A DNA stretch of 64,000 nucleotides. Origin: Trachythela sp. YZ-2020. Its lineage: Eukaryota > Cnidaria > Anthozoa > Malacalcyonacea > Clavulariidae. The stretch spans positions 4,078,001 to 4,142,000 of the forward strand of contig JADLSH010000236.1 in assembly GCA_016169945.1 (NCBI GenBank). The letters run 5' to 3'. A program made the position numbers and the translations under genes. This document shows, one piece after another, positions 10,016-19,763 of the stretch. Every line of letters begins with the position of its first letter. Within the stretch, counting starts at the first letter, position 1. The notes under the pieces were generated by a model. That model was not told where the DNA came from. It did not search any database and saw nothing but the letters and a program-made list of their open reading frames with translations.

Positions 10016-11588
10016 AGGGGCTAATTCGTTTAAACTTTTAAAAAAACATTTACATTTATTTTTTTTTTTTTTCATCGTAAAGGTATCCATTTTAGTTTTT
10101 TTTTTTAGTTTTGGATTCTCTCTTCTCTTCTTCTTCTTAACCTGATGAAAAATGACTCTTTTTGAAGTTTAAACAATCTTCCGAGATTTTCCTGACTTGT
10201 CATCGACCAAGCCAAACCACCAAACCATAACAAATGTTTGATTTAAGCATTATAGAATTGAATTCGTTCTCTGTTGGTAAGTTATGTCTTATGGATATCA
10301 TTAGTCTTCGTCATCCTCCGAGTGGTCGCTTCTTAGATAGCAATATGATCATTAAAACCCAAGAAAACTTCGAATAGAATAACTCAAGTTGTTTTACAGG
10401 ACTTGTTCGGTAACAGAGTAGTAGTTATGGTGATGTTTAATACTTGTTCATTTGGGGAAGAGGTTGCCTTTAATTTTTAATCTGTTTCGTGACGACGAAG
10501 TTTTTTTTTCGTGGTCTGTTCAGATGGTTATTCTCTGTTATTCTCTGTCCAGTGCTCAGGTTCAAAGTGCTTCTCACACAGACTCTGTGAAGACTCTGTG
10601 AATCCGACCAGAGGGCAGTGAGGTACTTATCGTGGTGTCACACAATAGAAATGTCACAATATCTTCAGGGGATATCGTATAAATGTTTCAAAAATAATAT
10701 CCAAAGCCAGCACAGAAGTGAGAGGCACACCATGGAGGCACACATTGGGTGAGGTGCTATTGTTGGATGGTACGTTGTTTTTAGTGAGGTAAGATTGTTT
10801 GCAGGCAACTACTGAGCCTAGACCTCAAAAGCCATAAATACGCAGTAGTTCAATTAGTAGTACATGATATAAAGATTAATGCTTTCCTAAAGTCAGCGAA
10901 CACCATTCCGTTAATGAGCCATTTTATCCAAATTATTCATTAACCTGTCATAAATATTTATGAGGGCAGTTCCGTGTAGTGCTGCAGTTTCCTGCCAGAT
11001 TGGAATCGGTATAAGAGAGGTTTGTGTTTTAAAAAGGTATTAGTTTTAAAAAGCAAATGACGCTCAAAGACTCGATATCACAAAAGACTCTCGATATCAC
11101 AGGTAATACGGATATTGGCGCTTAATATTTATTGTGCAGCGGTGTTGCCTAGCCTCCCAGCCTGTGGGTTAGACGCCGCGCGCGATACAAATGTTAATCA
11201 ACTTCGTACAGTGATCGGTTAACTTCTGGAACGTGATCTTTAACAATTTAACTGGAACCGTCGAGTACCCGTTGCCCTTGCCGTCAGGAATTACGCTGCC
11301 TATGTAGTACCTCTTGCTTGGGCTTATCAGGAGAAAAAATTAGGTTGATATATCAAGTCCTGAATCTTTGGGCGTCACCAGACTATAACAATGGATCGAA
11401 TTCCACTATTAACATCAGCGGTCAGATTTTTGCAAGATTAGAAAAACCAGTGTTTTTTATTTCAGCAAATTCCGCTCGGTCTTTTATTTTTTTTTCTTTT
11501 TCTTCCAAGTCGTTTTAAGACATTTGCGTTTATATTGCCATTTGCGTTTCGTATTTGACGTATATATATAACTGCATGCTCTCTTCTT
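10016..11588. other. Inserted sequence inside the LINE, no gene recognised
   Basis: This completes the block separating the two halves of the LINE RT. It contains poly-T runs near 10060 and 10100 and otherwise no coding frame with recognisable features. The right junction is close to 11575, just before the RT resumes. Confidence 0.5.
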
Positions 11589-12879
11589 TCTGGTATTTTT
11601 CCAGACGATTGGAAACTGGCCAGAGTTTCACCTATTTATAAATCGTGGGATAAACAAGAGTGTGATAATTATCGCCCAATATCTGTATTACCAGTCGTTG
11701 CGAAAATATTTGAGAAATTAGTCTGTGGTCAACTCAATTGCTATTTCAAAGAAAACCAGATTCTTACAAAATTTCAGTCTGGTTTTAGAGAAGGCCATTC
11801 AACTACATCCTCTTTACTCTCTACAACCAATTCTTGGTTAGTAGACATGGATGCTGGCCTTATTAACGGGGTCCTTTTCCTCGATCTCAAAAAAGCATTT
11901 GATACGGTCGATTACTGGAGAAACTGCAAGTGATATCGAAGTGAGATTAAATATTGAACTTGAAAATGTTCACGACTGGTTAACAGCGAATAAATTAACA
12001 CTCAATATTGAAATTAGGATTGGGGATAAAGAAATAAAACGTGTTAAAGCTACTAAAAGTCTGGGAATTGTAATTGATGAAAATTTAGCATGGAAAGAGA
12101 ATATTGACAATCTCAGCACTAAGGTGTCAAGGGCAATAGGAGTCATTCGCCGAGCTAAAAAATATGTTAATTTAAACAAGATGCCTTAAAAGTAATGTAT
12201 CATTCTCTAGTCCTCCCGTATTTTGACTATTGTTCCCTTGTTTGGAATAATTGTAGCCAAACACTAAAAACTAAAGTTCAGCGGCTTCAAAATAGAGCGG
12301 CAAGAGTTATAACGGGAGATACGTACGACATAAGATCAAAAGATGTCCTCTGTAAATTAGGCTGGAATAATCTCGAAGAAAGGCGTAATTCTCAAACTAT
12401 TTCTTATGTTAATAAAACTCTCCATAATACAATGATAACCATAATTTAAGAAGTAACAACTAACAACTTAATGCTGAGGTTGGCAAAACCAAAAACTAAC
12501 GCAATGAAGAAATCGTTTAGTTATGCCGCCGCCAACATCTGGAACTCACAAAGTATTGCAGAAAGAAATAAAGTAATTAATTCAATGAATTGATATAGCG
12601 GGTGCATAGCGTACTAAATGTATTAGTATAGTCTCATTTCTATTAACTGTGTGTAGTGTATTGTCCTAGCTGTATCGTATTATTGATATTATTGTAATAT
12701 AGCGTAATCACACGGCCTTTTGAAAAGCAGCATTTTATTTTTTTCTTAATTTATTGTTGCATGTTTACATATATAATATTGCTGAAAAGTTACCGGGTAT
12801 AAAGATTTTTAAATAAATAAATATGCAAAACAGAAGCTCGTCTATTCAGAGAAAAATCAAACAACGTTTGTACCTTATA

Positions 12880-13340
12880 TAGGATAAACTAAACTATTTA
12901 ATTTATATTTAAAGACTGGTAGTGAAGGTGATTGACTTCTTTCTACTGGAAGATTATTCCATAAATTCACCACAGAAGGAAAAAAAGATGTCCTAAACAT
13001 TTCTGTTTGACACAAAAAAAGTAGAGAACTCATTATCTGATCTTAAACGAATATTTGATCGATCACTTACTAACATTGGCAACAATTCAGTTAAATACAT
13101 AGGTGCTAATCTATTTACTATATCTTATAAAAATATACTATCTCCAACTTCATCCAGGCAAGTTCCTCGCGTAATTTGCAAGCACTAGTGCCCTAAATTG
13201 CACCGGTGACAAACCTAGCAGCTTCGTATTGAATGCTTTCAAGTAAATTACTACTACCTATAGAGTATAGTACAATTATCCCAAATAACATCCGCATATT
13301 TCATTGTTGGTTGTACTAAGCTCTTGTATAAACACCTAAC
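12880..13340 (-). mobile_element. LINE RT C-terminal fragment (minus strand)
   Basis: On the minus strand, discontinuous frames read LVQPTMKYADVIWDN, LESIQYEAARFVTGA and KLREELAW, ending near 12900 with a typical WNNLPVE end. This is the thumb/C-terminal region of a LINE ORF2 (compare LVLPYFDYCSLVWNN and RLQNRAARVITG in the LINE just upstream). Stops and frameshifts make it a relic of a different LINE lineage. Confidence 0.6.
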
Positions 13341-13774
13341 AGTTGATCTATTTAAATTTTAGTGACTTCAACAAATTTAACCGCTTAGAAACCTAGCTAG
13401 ATAAAATAATGGAACATATAATGAAGATGCAATTAAAAGCTTGGAATGTTTGCTCAGATAAGTAAATTTTTACTAGCCTGAAATATACAAGCTAGATGAC
13501 GAAAATTCCGACGTTTGGGTGGAGGCCCTCCCTCGCAGAAGCCATGCCTTTGCTTGAGACCCCACCGATGTATTCTTCAGGTACGGCAAGGAATTTTTAA
13601 ACGAACTGACACACCAAACTTACCACTATTAAACTGATTTAGCTTCGCAAAGGATTATGTTAAAATTGACACTCCAGTTTTTTTAAAGAATGACATAATT
13701 TATAGATTTAATATGTATATATACGTATTGTATACAGTACGAGCTACTACAGCACAGGTGAGTTGTATTTAACA

Positions 13775-13929
13775 TAGCCTCCTCCGCAGGCATCTCTTAA
13801 TCGTTGAGGCTTATATAACTGATGTTTTTCTGATTGGGCTCCCTGTGGAGGGAGAGAAAAACAGGGAGCCCAATCAGAAAAACATCAGTTGTTATTGAAT
13901 AACTAAAGAGATGCCTGCGGAGGAGGCTA
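13775..13929. mobile_element. 155-bp foldback MITE with 9-bp target duplication
   Basis: Inverted ends TAGCCTCCTCCGCAGGCATC and its complement extend inward through CTGATGTTTTTCTGATTGGG, making an almost complete hairpin. The flanks are TATTTAACA on both sides (13766-13774 and 13930-13938). A 9-bp duplication with long inverted repeats is Mutator-like; superfamily is inference. Confidence 0.85.
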
Positions 13930-13938
13930 TATTTAACA

Positions 13939-14606
13939 GTAAACCTAAATGCGAATACAAAAGCTGATTTCAACGCATGTTAATTCAAAATGACCACGCG
14001 TGATTTACGAGACATGAAAAAGTTGAAATCAGTTTTTGTTGCAAGTTACAGCAATTCTGTTTTGAAGTTACGTGAACTTAGTGCGAGTGAAACTTTGTCT
14101 TCATAGTTCAGGAATGTCAATCGATATCAACTCTTCTTTAAGGCCCGTTTAAACATACCCAAAAATTTTGGTCCAATACTGCAATTAACTGACTATTTTT
14201 CAAATCTGTTTGATAATTGGATAAGATTTATCCAAATTGAAAATCTGTTGAAAATATTTGCAAAATTTTGTGGATGGTGCAGGCCAACAATGTTGGATCT
14301 GTTTAAAGAAGCCTTTGCATGCTGGCTTTAAATAAATTAGTTTATATAAATTCTAGATTGTGAAATGTTTAGTAGATATTCCGGCTCACGAGAAAGTCAA
14401 AGACAGTTTCGACAGATTCAGAGTGGGCGAACAAGATATCCTCCGAATGTAGTATATCTCGAGCTTCCACGTCCTCCACCAGAAACAATTTTAAGATTTA
14501 CAGTTTCATCTTTATTCAGCAACATAAGAACTGTTTTAGACACCTGGGTACTCAAACGTGACCGCCTCGCGTCCTTTGCCTCTGGAGCGGGGGGAGGACT
14601 GACGCC
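13939..14606. other. No gene seen
   Basis: AT-rich non-coding sequence. The plus-strand frame ending at 14610 overlaps the C1q exon on the other strand and looks like a shadow of it. Confidence 0.4.
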
Positions 14607-14758
14607 ATGAACTGATAAACTCCTTTCCTTGGTGCTGTAAAAACATAAGTCTTGTTGTTTAATCCATCACCAATATTGAAGTCAATCTTGTCAAACTTTA
14701 CGTCACCAAACACAGGATAGCGAGATCTTTCCAATGATGCATGGAACGCTATAAATCC
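14607..14758 (-). CDS. C1q-domain exon (isolated fragment)
   Basis: Minus-strand exon with a good acceptor (TTTTCTATAG) at 14759. The translation GFIAFHASLERSR...FDKIDFNIGDGLNNKTYVFTAPRKGVYQFMAS matches the first half of a C1q domain: the AF.A start, the FDK...NIG.G.N core, F.AP..G.YQF. C1q-domain proteins are secreted trimeric recognition proteins, expanded in marine invertebrates. The second half of the domain is not found; after MAS the frame becomes proline/arginine-rich without fit. Either the donor is a weak GTCAGT and the rest lies elsewhere, or this is a gene fragment. No partner exon is visible. Confidence 0.55.
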
Positions 14759-15078
14759 CTATAGAAAATAAGAAGATAATTCATCACTATAGGCATTTGG
14801 AACGAATATAACAGCAAAGGGCTTTTGCCTGGAAGTTTGTAGCGAAACACTTTTTGAGGACCTACACGGGACCACCACGGTTCTCTAGGGTTACAAGGGG
14901 TTATTCTGCAAGATAATTGCCTCTTTCAAGGCCGCGCAACGTCGTAGTAATTCATGGTACTTAGGAACAAGTCAGATCAATAATGCAACATGGTAATGAA
15001 GTACTTTATGCGATCACTAAGACTATGTTCACTCGAGACTGAACGAATTCGGAACTGTATACGAAAGTTCGTCCGGTT
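14759..15078. other. No gene seen
   Basis: Short non-coding interval between the C1q exon and the satellite-bearing element. No motifs recognised. Confidence 0.35.
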
Positions 15079-16453
15079 CCACGTGTTCACATGGGAATCG
15101 TACAGTTAACTGTGGTAGAATTCGTACGGTTTCATGCGTCCCATCATATGGTCCCATCATATGGTCCCATCATATGGTCCCATCATATGGTCCCATCATA
15201 TGGTCCCATCATATGGTCCCATCATATGGTCCCATCATATGGTCCCATCATATGGTCCCATCATATGGTCCCATCATACGGTCCCATCATATGGTCCCAT
15301 CATACGGTCCCATCATACGGTCCGATCATATGGTCCCATCATATGGTCCCATCATATGGTCCCATCATATGGTCCCATAATATGGTCCCATCACATGGTC
15401 CCATCACATGGTCCCATCATATGGTCCCATCATATGGTCCCATCATATGGTCCCATCATATGGTCCCATCATATGGTCCCATCATATGGTCCCATCATAT
15501 GGTCCCATCATATGGTCCCATCATATGGTCCCATCATATGGTCCCATCATATGGTCCCATCATATGGTCCCATCATATGGTCCCATCATATGGTCCCATC
15601 ATATGGTCCCATCATATGGTCCCATCATATGGTCCCATCATATGGTCCCATCACATGGTCCCATCATACGGTCCCATCATATGGTCCCATCATATGGTCC
15701 CGTCATATGGTCCCATCATATGGTCCCGTCATATGGTCCCATCATATGGTCCCATCATATGGTCCCATCATATGGTCCCATCATACGGTCCGATCATATG
15801 GTCCGATCATATGGTCGCATCATATGGTCCCATCATATGGTCCCATCATATGGTCCCATCATATGGTCCCATCATATGGTCCCATCATATGGTCCCATCA
15901 TATGGTCCGATCATATGGTCCGATCATATGGTCGCATCATATGGTCCCATCATATGGTCCCGTCATATGGTCCCATCATATGGTCCCATCATATGGTCCC
16001 ATCATATGGTCCGATCATATGGTCGCATCATATGGTCCCATCATATGGTCCCGTCATATGGTCCCATCATATGGTCCCATCATATGGTCCCATCATATGG
16101 TCCGATCATATGGTCCCATCATATGGTCCGATCATATGGTCCCATCACATGGTCCCATCATATGGTCCCATCATATGGTCCCATCATATGGTCCCATCAT
16201 ACGGTCCCATCATATGGTCCCATCATATGGTCCCATCATATGGTCCCATCATATGGTCCGATCATATGGTCCCATCATATGGTCGCATCATTTGGTCCCA
16301 TCACATGGTCCCATCATATGGTCCGATCATATGGTCGCATCACATGGTCCCATCATACGGTCGCATCACATGGTCCCATCATATGGTCCCATGCTGTGAA
16401 CGTACAGATTTTAGTACGGTTCCGACTTCATTCGATCCCGTGTGAACACTCTC
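15079..16453. mobile_element. Putative inverted-repeat element enclosing the 13-bp satellite
   Basis: The unique sequences on the two sides of the array are partly inverted copies. Left: GTGTTCACATGGGAATCGTA at 15084. Right, complemented: GTGTTCACACGGGATCGAAT from about 16450. Further matches are CGTACAG and GTACGGTT. This suggests the array grew inside a foldback element. No target-site duplication is evident, so limits are approximate. Confidence 0.4.
15142..16392. repeat. Satellite array, 13-bp unit CATCATATGGTCC, about 96 copies
   Basis: A head-to-tail array of 1,251 bases. The 13-base period has no stop in any forward frame, so three long overlapping frames (457, 421 and 345 aa) cover it with the same 13-residue repeat; these are not genes. 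Sequence variants (CACATGG, CATACGG, GGTCCG, GGTCGC, CCCGTC) concentrate in the second half and repeat in blocks. GGTCGC units lie 117, 91, 260, 52 and 26 bases apart, all multiples of 13. The first half is nearly pure. Confidence 0.95.
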
Positions 16454-16632
16454 TAAAATGTTGAATGGCAAGTCCAACAATTCGTTCTTAAGGACAAGGG
16501 TTGGCATTTCTTAGATTCCAAAAATATAACAACAGTATTCCCGTTCAGAAGGTATAAAAATCGTGTGGGCAGAGATTCATTCACATGCATGGTATCAATT
16601 CCAATTACATATTATAAAAGTTTGCGGTCGAT

Positions 16633-16770
16633 GTTGTTCGCAAACGAAGGGCCTTCGCTCGAAACGTCGAAATTCTTCTTGAAATTTTTTTTAGGTAGTT
16701 ATATCATAAACTCTAAAGATCCGCAGCTTATCGTGTATGGACGCTACCTAAACTGGCATCAGGGCGCTGG
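16633..16770. repeat. Dispersed GAAGGGCCTTC repeat, copy B
   Basis: AACGAAGGGCCTTCGCTC, then GAAACGTCGAA, then TTCTTCTTG and TTTTTTAGGTAGTT, in the same order and spacing as copy A at 1401-1465. The flanks differ, so the conserved core is a short dispersed unit. Confidence 0.5.
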
Positions 16771-17249
16771 CATGTAACTTACCGTTGGCGTTGATGTAAC
16801 TTCGGTATAGGGCTAAAAATGAAATGAAAACAAAAATTATGAGAAAAAATTAAGAAAGTGTATAATAATGTCAATATGTCATGATAAATATGAAATATTA
16901 GGGCGTTTTAGTTCTCAGCGCTCACAGATTTTTAAGTAATATGTTTTTGTGGCCTTCTTGCTAGCTTATATAAAGTGCCTTGATTATATAAAGTACTCAG
17001 TAGTTCTCAATTGGTCTCAATTGCAATTCAGTTTAAGATTGAACACTATATATCGAAATGATTGTGTTGTTCGACGTTGTATGCCTTTTTACGTCAATTC
17101 CAGTAGAGCTTGCAGTAGAGGTTGCAGTAGAGCTTGCACTCCTTGCAGTAGATATAGTGAAGCGACGACTCGCGTCTATACGTCGTTGACGGCAAAACAA
17201 ATTGTAGATCTTTTGTTTTTTTGTCTTAAACAATAGTTATTTGGAAAAT

Positions 17250-17482
17250 ATTTGTCCTTTGATTCGCATAGTCTGGAACAACATAAAGCTGCTGTGGTGA
17301 AAACATTATATCATCGTGCAAACATCGTTCCAACTACTACGCGGGGAAAAGAAATTGAGAAAGAAAATGTTCGGGGAGCCTTGAAGATGAACGGCTATAC
17401 GTCAGCCTTTATAAACAAAACCGCGAACAAAACCAGACAAACTAGTAAAGCACAGTCGGAGCTCGAAACAGTTGAAACTTGA
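17250..17482 (+). mobile_element. Penelope-like element, end of RT module
   Basis: The frame encodes SFDSHSLEQHKAAVVKTLYH then RANIVP and IRGALKMNGY-like residues (here VRGALKMNGY). This resembles the region following the RT domain in metazoan RT plus GIY-YIG (Penelope-like) elements, where the histidine/lysine block and a 'long spacer then NGYP' signature precede the endonuclease. The matching GIY-YIG piece lies downstream at 18606. Family is from remembered signature, not a search. Confidence 0.5.
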
Positions 17483-18605
17483 AAACCCAAAAGGCTATGC
17501 ATATGTCTACCGTATACATAAGAGGCATTTCAGAAAACTGAGATCAACCGAATTTTGATCGGTGTTAACGTTAGCTCTTTCTGGACGGTCGCATTTTAAT
17601 TATGTTGTCGCAAGTTGTCGCAAGAGCACTTTAAGTACGATCTTCCTGCAAAAATATTTACTGGCAGCAATTAATTAACACCAATGGAATCAAAATAAAA
17701 TAAGCTTTTTAACAGTGGGCTATTTTTTACATTACAGAATCAACTAAAAAAAAAAAAAAAAAATTTAATCCCAAACAGTCATACAGTCACACTTCAGTTC
17801 AAATCAAACAATCTTTATTAATATTTAATATCTTTATCTCTTGAAAAAAATCAGAAAATTTATTTTTTTTTTTATCTGTTTCTTTAGACTGTAAACGTGC
17901 CTTCCATACGGCTTTTTTATTTTATTTTTTTTTTTTTTTTTTTTTTTTTCTTTTCGCACATGCTTGCCGTTTGACTTGCCGTAGTTTGACTATCGTATAT
18001 GGTTTGCTCAGCGCTTATCTATCCGATGAAAGATCTTATATAGAATTCTTTTGGGCCATATATTCCGGCCAACTTAAAAAAACCATAGCAATTTTTTTTT
18101 GTTGTGTTTGTCTTTTCCGGTTTTTTTTGGTCTGAAATTCCGGTTTGACACCGCCGCTTTTTTTTTTGTCAATTTTTATTGTTTTTATTTTTTGTTAGTT
18201 GGTTTGGTTGTTATAGTACTGTTTTCGCTCTATATGCGGTAATCACACGGTTTTTAAAAAAGAAGTTATAATCGACCATAGTGAATATATAATTAGTAAT
18301 AATAAATAATAAATAATTAATAATATAAAAGGTGTTAAAACTCAGAAAACTAAAAAACAAAGTGAGTTTGGCTATGTTTTGAGCGATTTTATTTTTTTTG
18401 TTGAACAGTGTGATTTGTGATCGATTTTGAGTGATCCGATTGGTGGGTTGTGCGTTCGTTTTGAGGAAAGGCAAAGAGTAGTGAAGCGCTCAAAGTCATG
18501 CGTTAGAAGCTGATATTCGACGCTACCGTTTAGAAAGAGTTAGAACAGCATATATAGCTAAGCCGATAACAACTTTGGAGTTTGGGTTATTATATATTTC
18601 AAAAG
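17483..18605. other. T-rich low-complexity interval, no gene
   Basis: Long poly-A and poly-T runs (17746-17763, 17920-17950) and repeated TTTTTTTT tracts dominate. It separates the RT-like and GIY-YIG-like parts of the Penelope-like element and is probably inserted or decayed element sequence. Confidence 0.4.
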
Positions 18606-18697
18606 CCGAAATACCGACCATCAAGAGCTCAACTTAAAGGCATTGTTTATAAATTCAAGTGTAAGTCCTGCAATTTTGTCTACGTCGGGGAGAGTAA

Positions 18698-19321
18698 AAC
18701 CCAGTTCCAGGGCCTTTTTTAAGAAATCGTTAGTGGGGGGGGCATCATCAAAAGGGGACGTAACAAGTAGGTGGTGTATTACAGGTGTGGGAAGCTGAAG
18801 GAGGACTGGGGGTCCTCCCCAGAAAATTTTTGTATTCTTGACTCTCTGTGGCTTGATTTCCTGCATTTTCAGAGACAATTTTTGATATATCCCATCTAAA
18901 CGGAGCCAGGTTTTGTTGTGAGAATACCATAACTTTCCTCTAAACCCTTTTTTGCTTATATTTTGGACAAAAGGGACGTTCACTGGGGGGCCAAAATAGC
19001 TTACTGGGGGGGACAACATGGGGGCTGGGGGGGCTTTGGCCCCTCCAGTACATTAGTTAAAAAAGGCCCTGCCAGTTCACACGAGTGAGATAAGCACAAG
19101 CATAAGGAAAGACAAAAGGTAAAACAAAGGGATGCAGTGAAGTGTGCAACATAAACGTCGACATAAGCACAAGCATAAGCACAAGCCTGTAAGCATAAGC
19201 TAAGCCGGAACAAAAGACAATTTCAAAAGAAAATTATTTCCGCTTTGTCTTTTTAAGCCCAAGAGGGAAAGTTTTCTTTTGCTTTTCTGCTTCAGCTTAT
19301 CTCACTCGTGTGAACCAGGCT
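18698..19321. mobile_element. TAA-flanked element inserted in the GIY-YIG frame
   Basis: The inverted ends share GTTCACACGAGTGAGATAAG (left, now resuming at 19075 after a nested insertion) and CTTATCTCACTCGTGTGAAC (right, about 19295-19314). TAA flanks are at 18695-18697 and 19322-19324. The 3-base TAA duplication fits PIF/Harbinger-type elements. It has no coding capacity of its own. Confidence 0.75.
18708..19071. mobile_element. hAT-like element nested in the previous one
   Basis: Inverted ends CAGGGCCTTTTTTAA and TTAAAAAAGGCCCTG, with CCAGTTC on both sides (18701-18707 and 19072-19078). CAGGG-type ends and a 7-8 base duplication fit hAT. The interior is G-rich near both ends and contains a 132-aa antisense frame (18621-19019) that straddles the junction and is not a gene. 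Confidence 0.75.
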
Positions 19322-19460
19322 TAATAGAAGCAGGAAGTCGCGTTGGGCGGAGCATAAACCAGGCACAAGGCCACAAATCGAGTCGGCAATAAAGGAGCAC
19401 GCAGAAACAACAGGACATGAGGTATGCATTGACGCGATGTAGAAATATTGGAGAAAGTCT

Positions 19461-19605
19461 ACTACAGTCTGTTTCACTAAGCGATCATCAAGTGGCGAGG
19501 AATTTCGAAAAGATTTTCCATTCGACCAATACTATTTAAGAATGGTATTTTTTCGAAATCCCACGCAACTTGATGATCGCTTATTGCGTGAAACAGGCTG
19601 TAGTG
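19461..19605. mobile_element. 145-bp foldback MITE
   Basis: ACTACAGTCTGTTTCACT at the left matches the complement of the right end (ACTACAGCCTGTTTCAC), and both arms carry AAGCGATCATCAAGT. The hairpin is nearly complete. No clear duplication could be identified. Confidence 0.65.
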
Positions 19606-19763
19606 GATAACCTTGAGGTAAGCGAAAACTACATTTGCTCTATCTATATGATATCGAGCACTCTTTGGCATTTCGTGAACCAAAACACGCTCATATATAT
19701 ATATATATATGGCCTATATATATGAACTTCGAGATAGCCCAAGATTATATTGAAACGGCTTAC

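Larger units (their letters stand above)
8200..12825 (+). mobile_element. Degenerate LINE (endonuclease + reverse transcriptase), interrupted
   Basis: A non-LTR retrotransposon in broken frames. Endonuclease: FRVGHINI, DILSVNETRLD, YRPPN, IILVGDFNCNIL and GVGDHSLIYG (about 8209-8990). Linker: 8972-9340. RT start: about 9463-9612 (SSGQDKIPVKILKDSSE). After a 2-kb insertion the RT resumes at 11589 with SGIFPDDWKLARVSPIYKS, YRPISVLP, FQSGFREGHST and FLDLKKAFDTVD. The sequence then jumps directly to a C-terminal block (NVHDWLTANKLTLN, LVLPYFDYCSLVWNN, RLQNRAARVITG), so the stretch holding the catalytic YADD box is deleted. The final residues run to 12592 and an (AAATA)n-like tail follows near 12811. 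Stops and frame changes make it inactive. Confidence 0.85.
18606..19450 (+). pseudogene. GIY-YIG endonuclease of a Penelope-like element, split by insertions
   Basis: Left part 18606-18695 encodes KGIVYKFKCKSCNFVYVGES: the GIY (here GIVY) strand, the CxxC-containing strand and the YVG (YIG) strand. Right part from 19323 continues NRSRKSRWAEHKPGT and ESAIKEHAETTGHE, the R/E/H helix region of the same nuclease. Between them lies a 624-base TAA-flanked insertion (18698-19321). Taking out the insertion with one TAA gives GES then NRSR in a single frame. The frame ends at a TAG near 19439. Confidence 0.7.

Noticed and set aside
15091..16464. Three long overlapping forward frames (457, 421, 345 aa) of a 13-residue repeat
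   Set aside because: They exist because the 13-bp satellite unit has no forward stop in any frame. The same repeat appears in all three frames, so there is no coding evidence.
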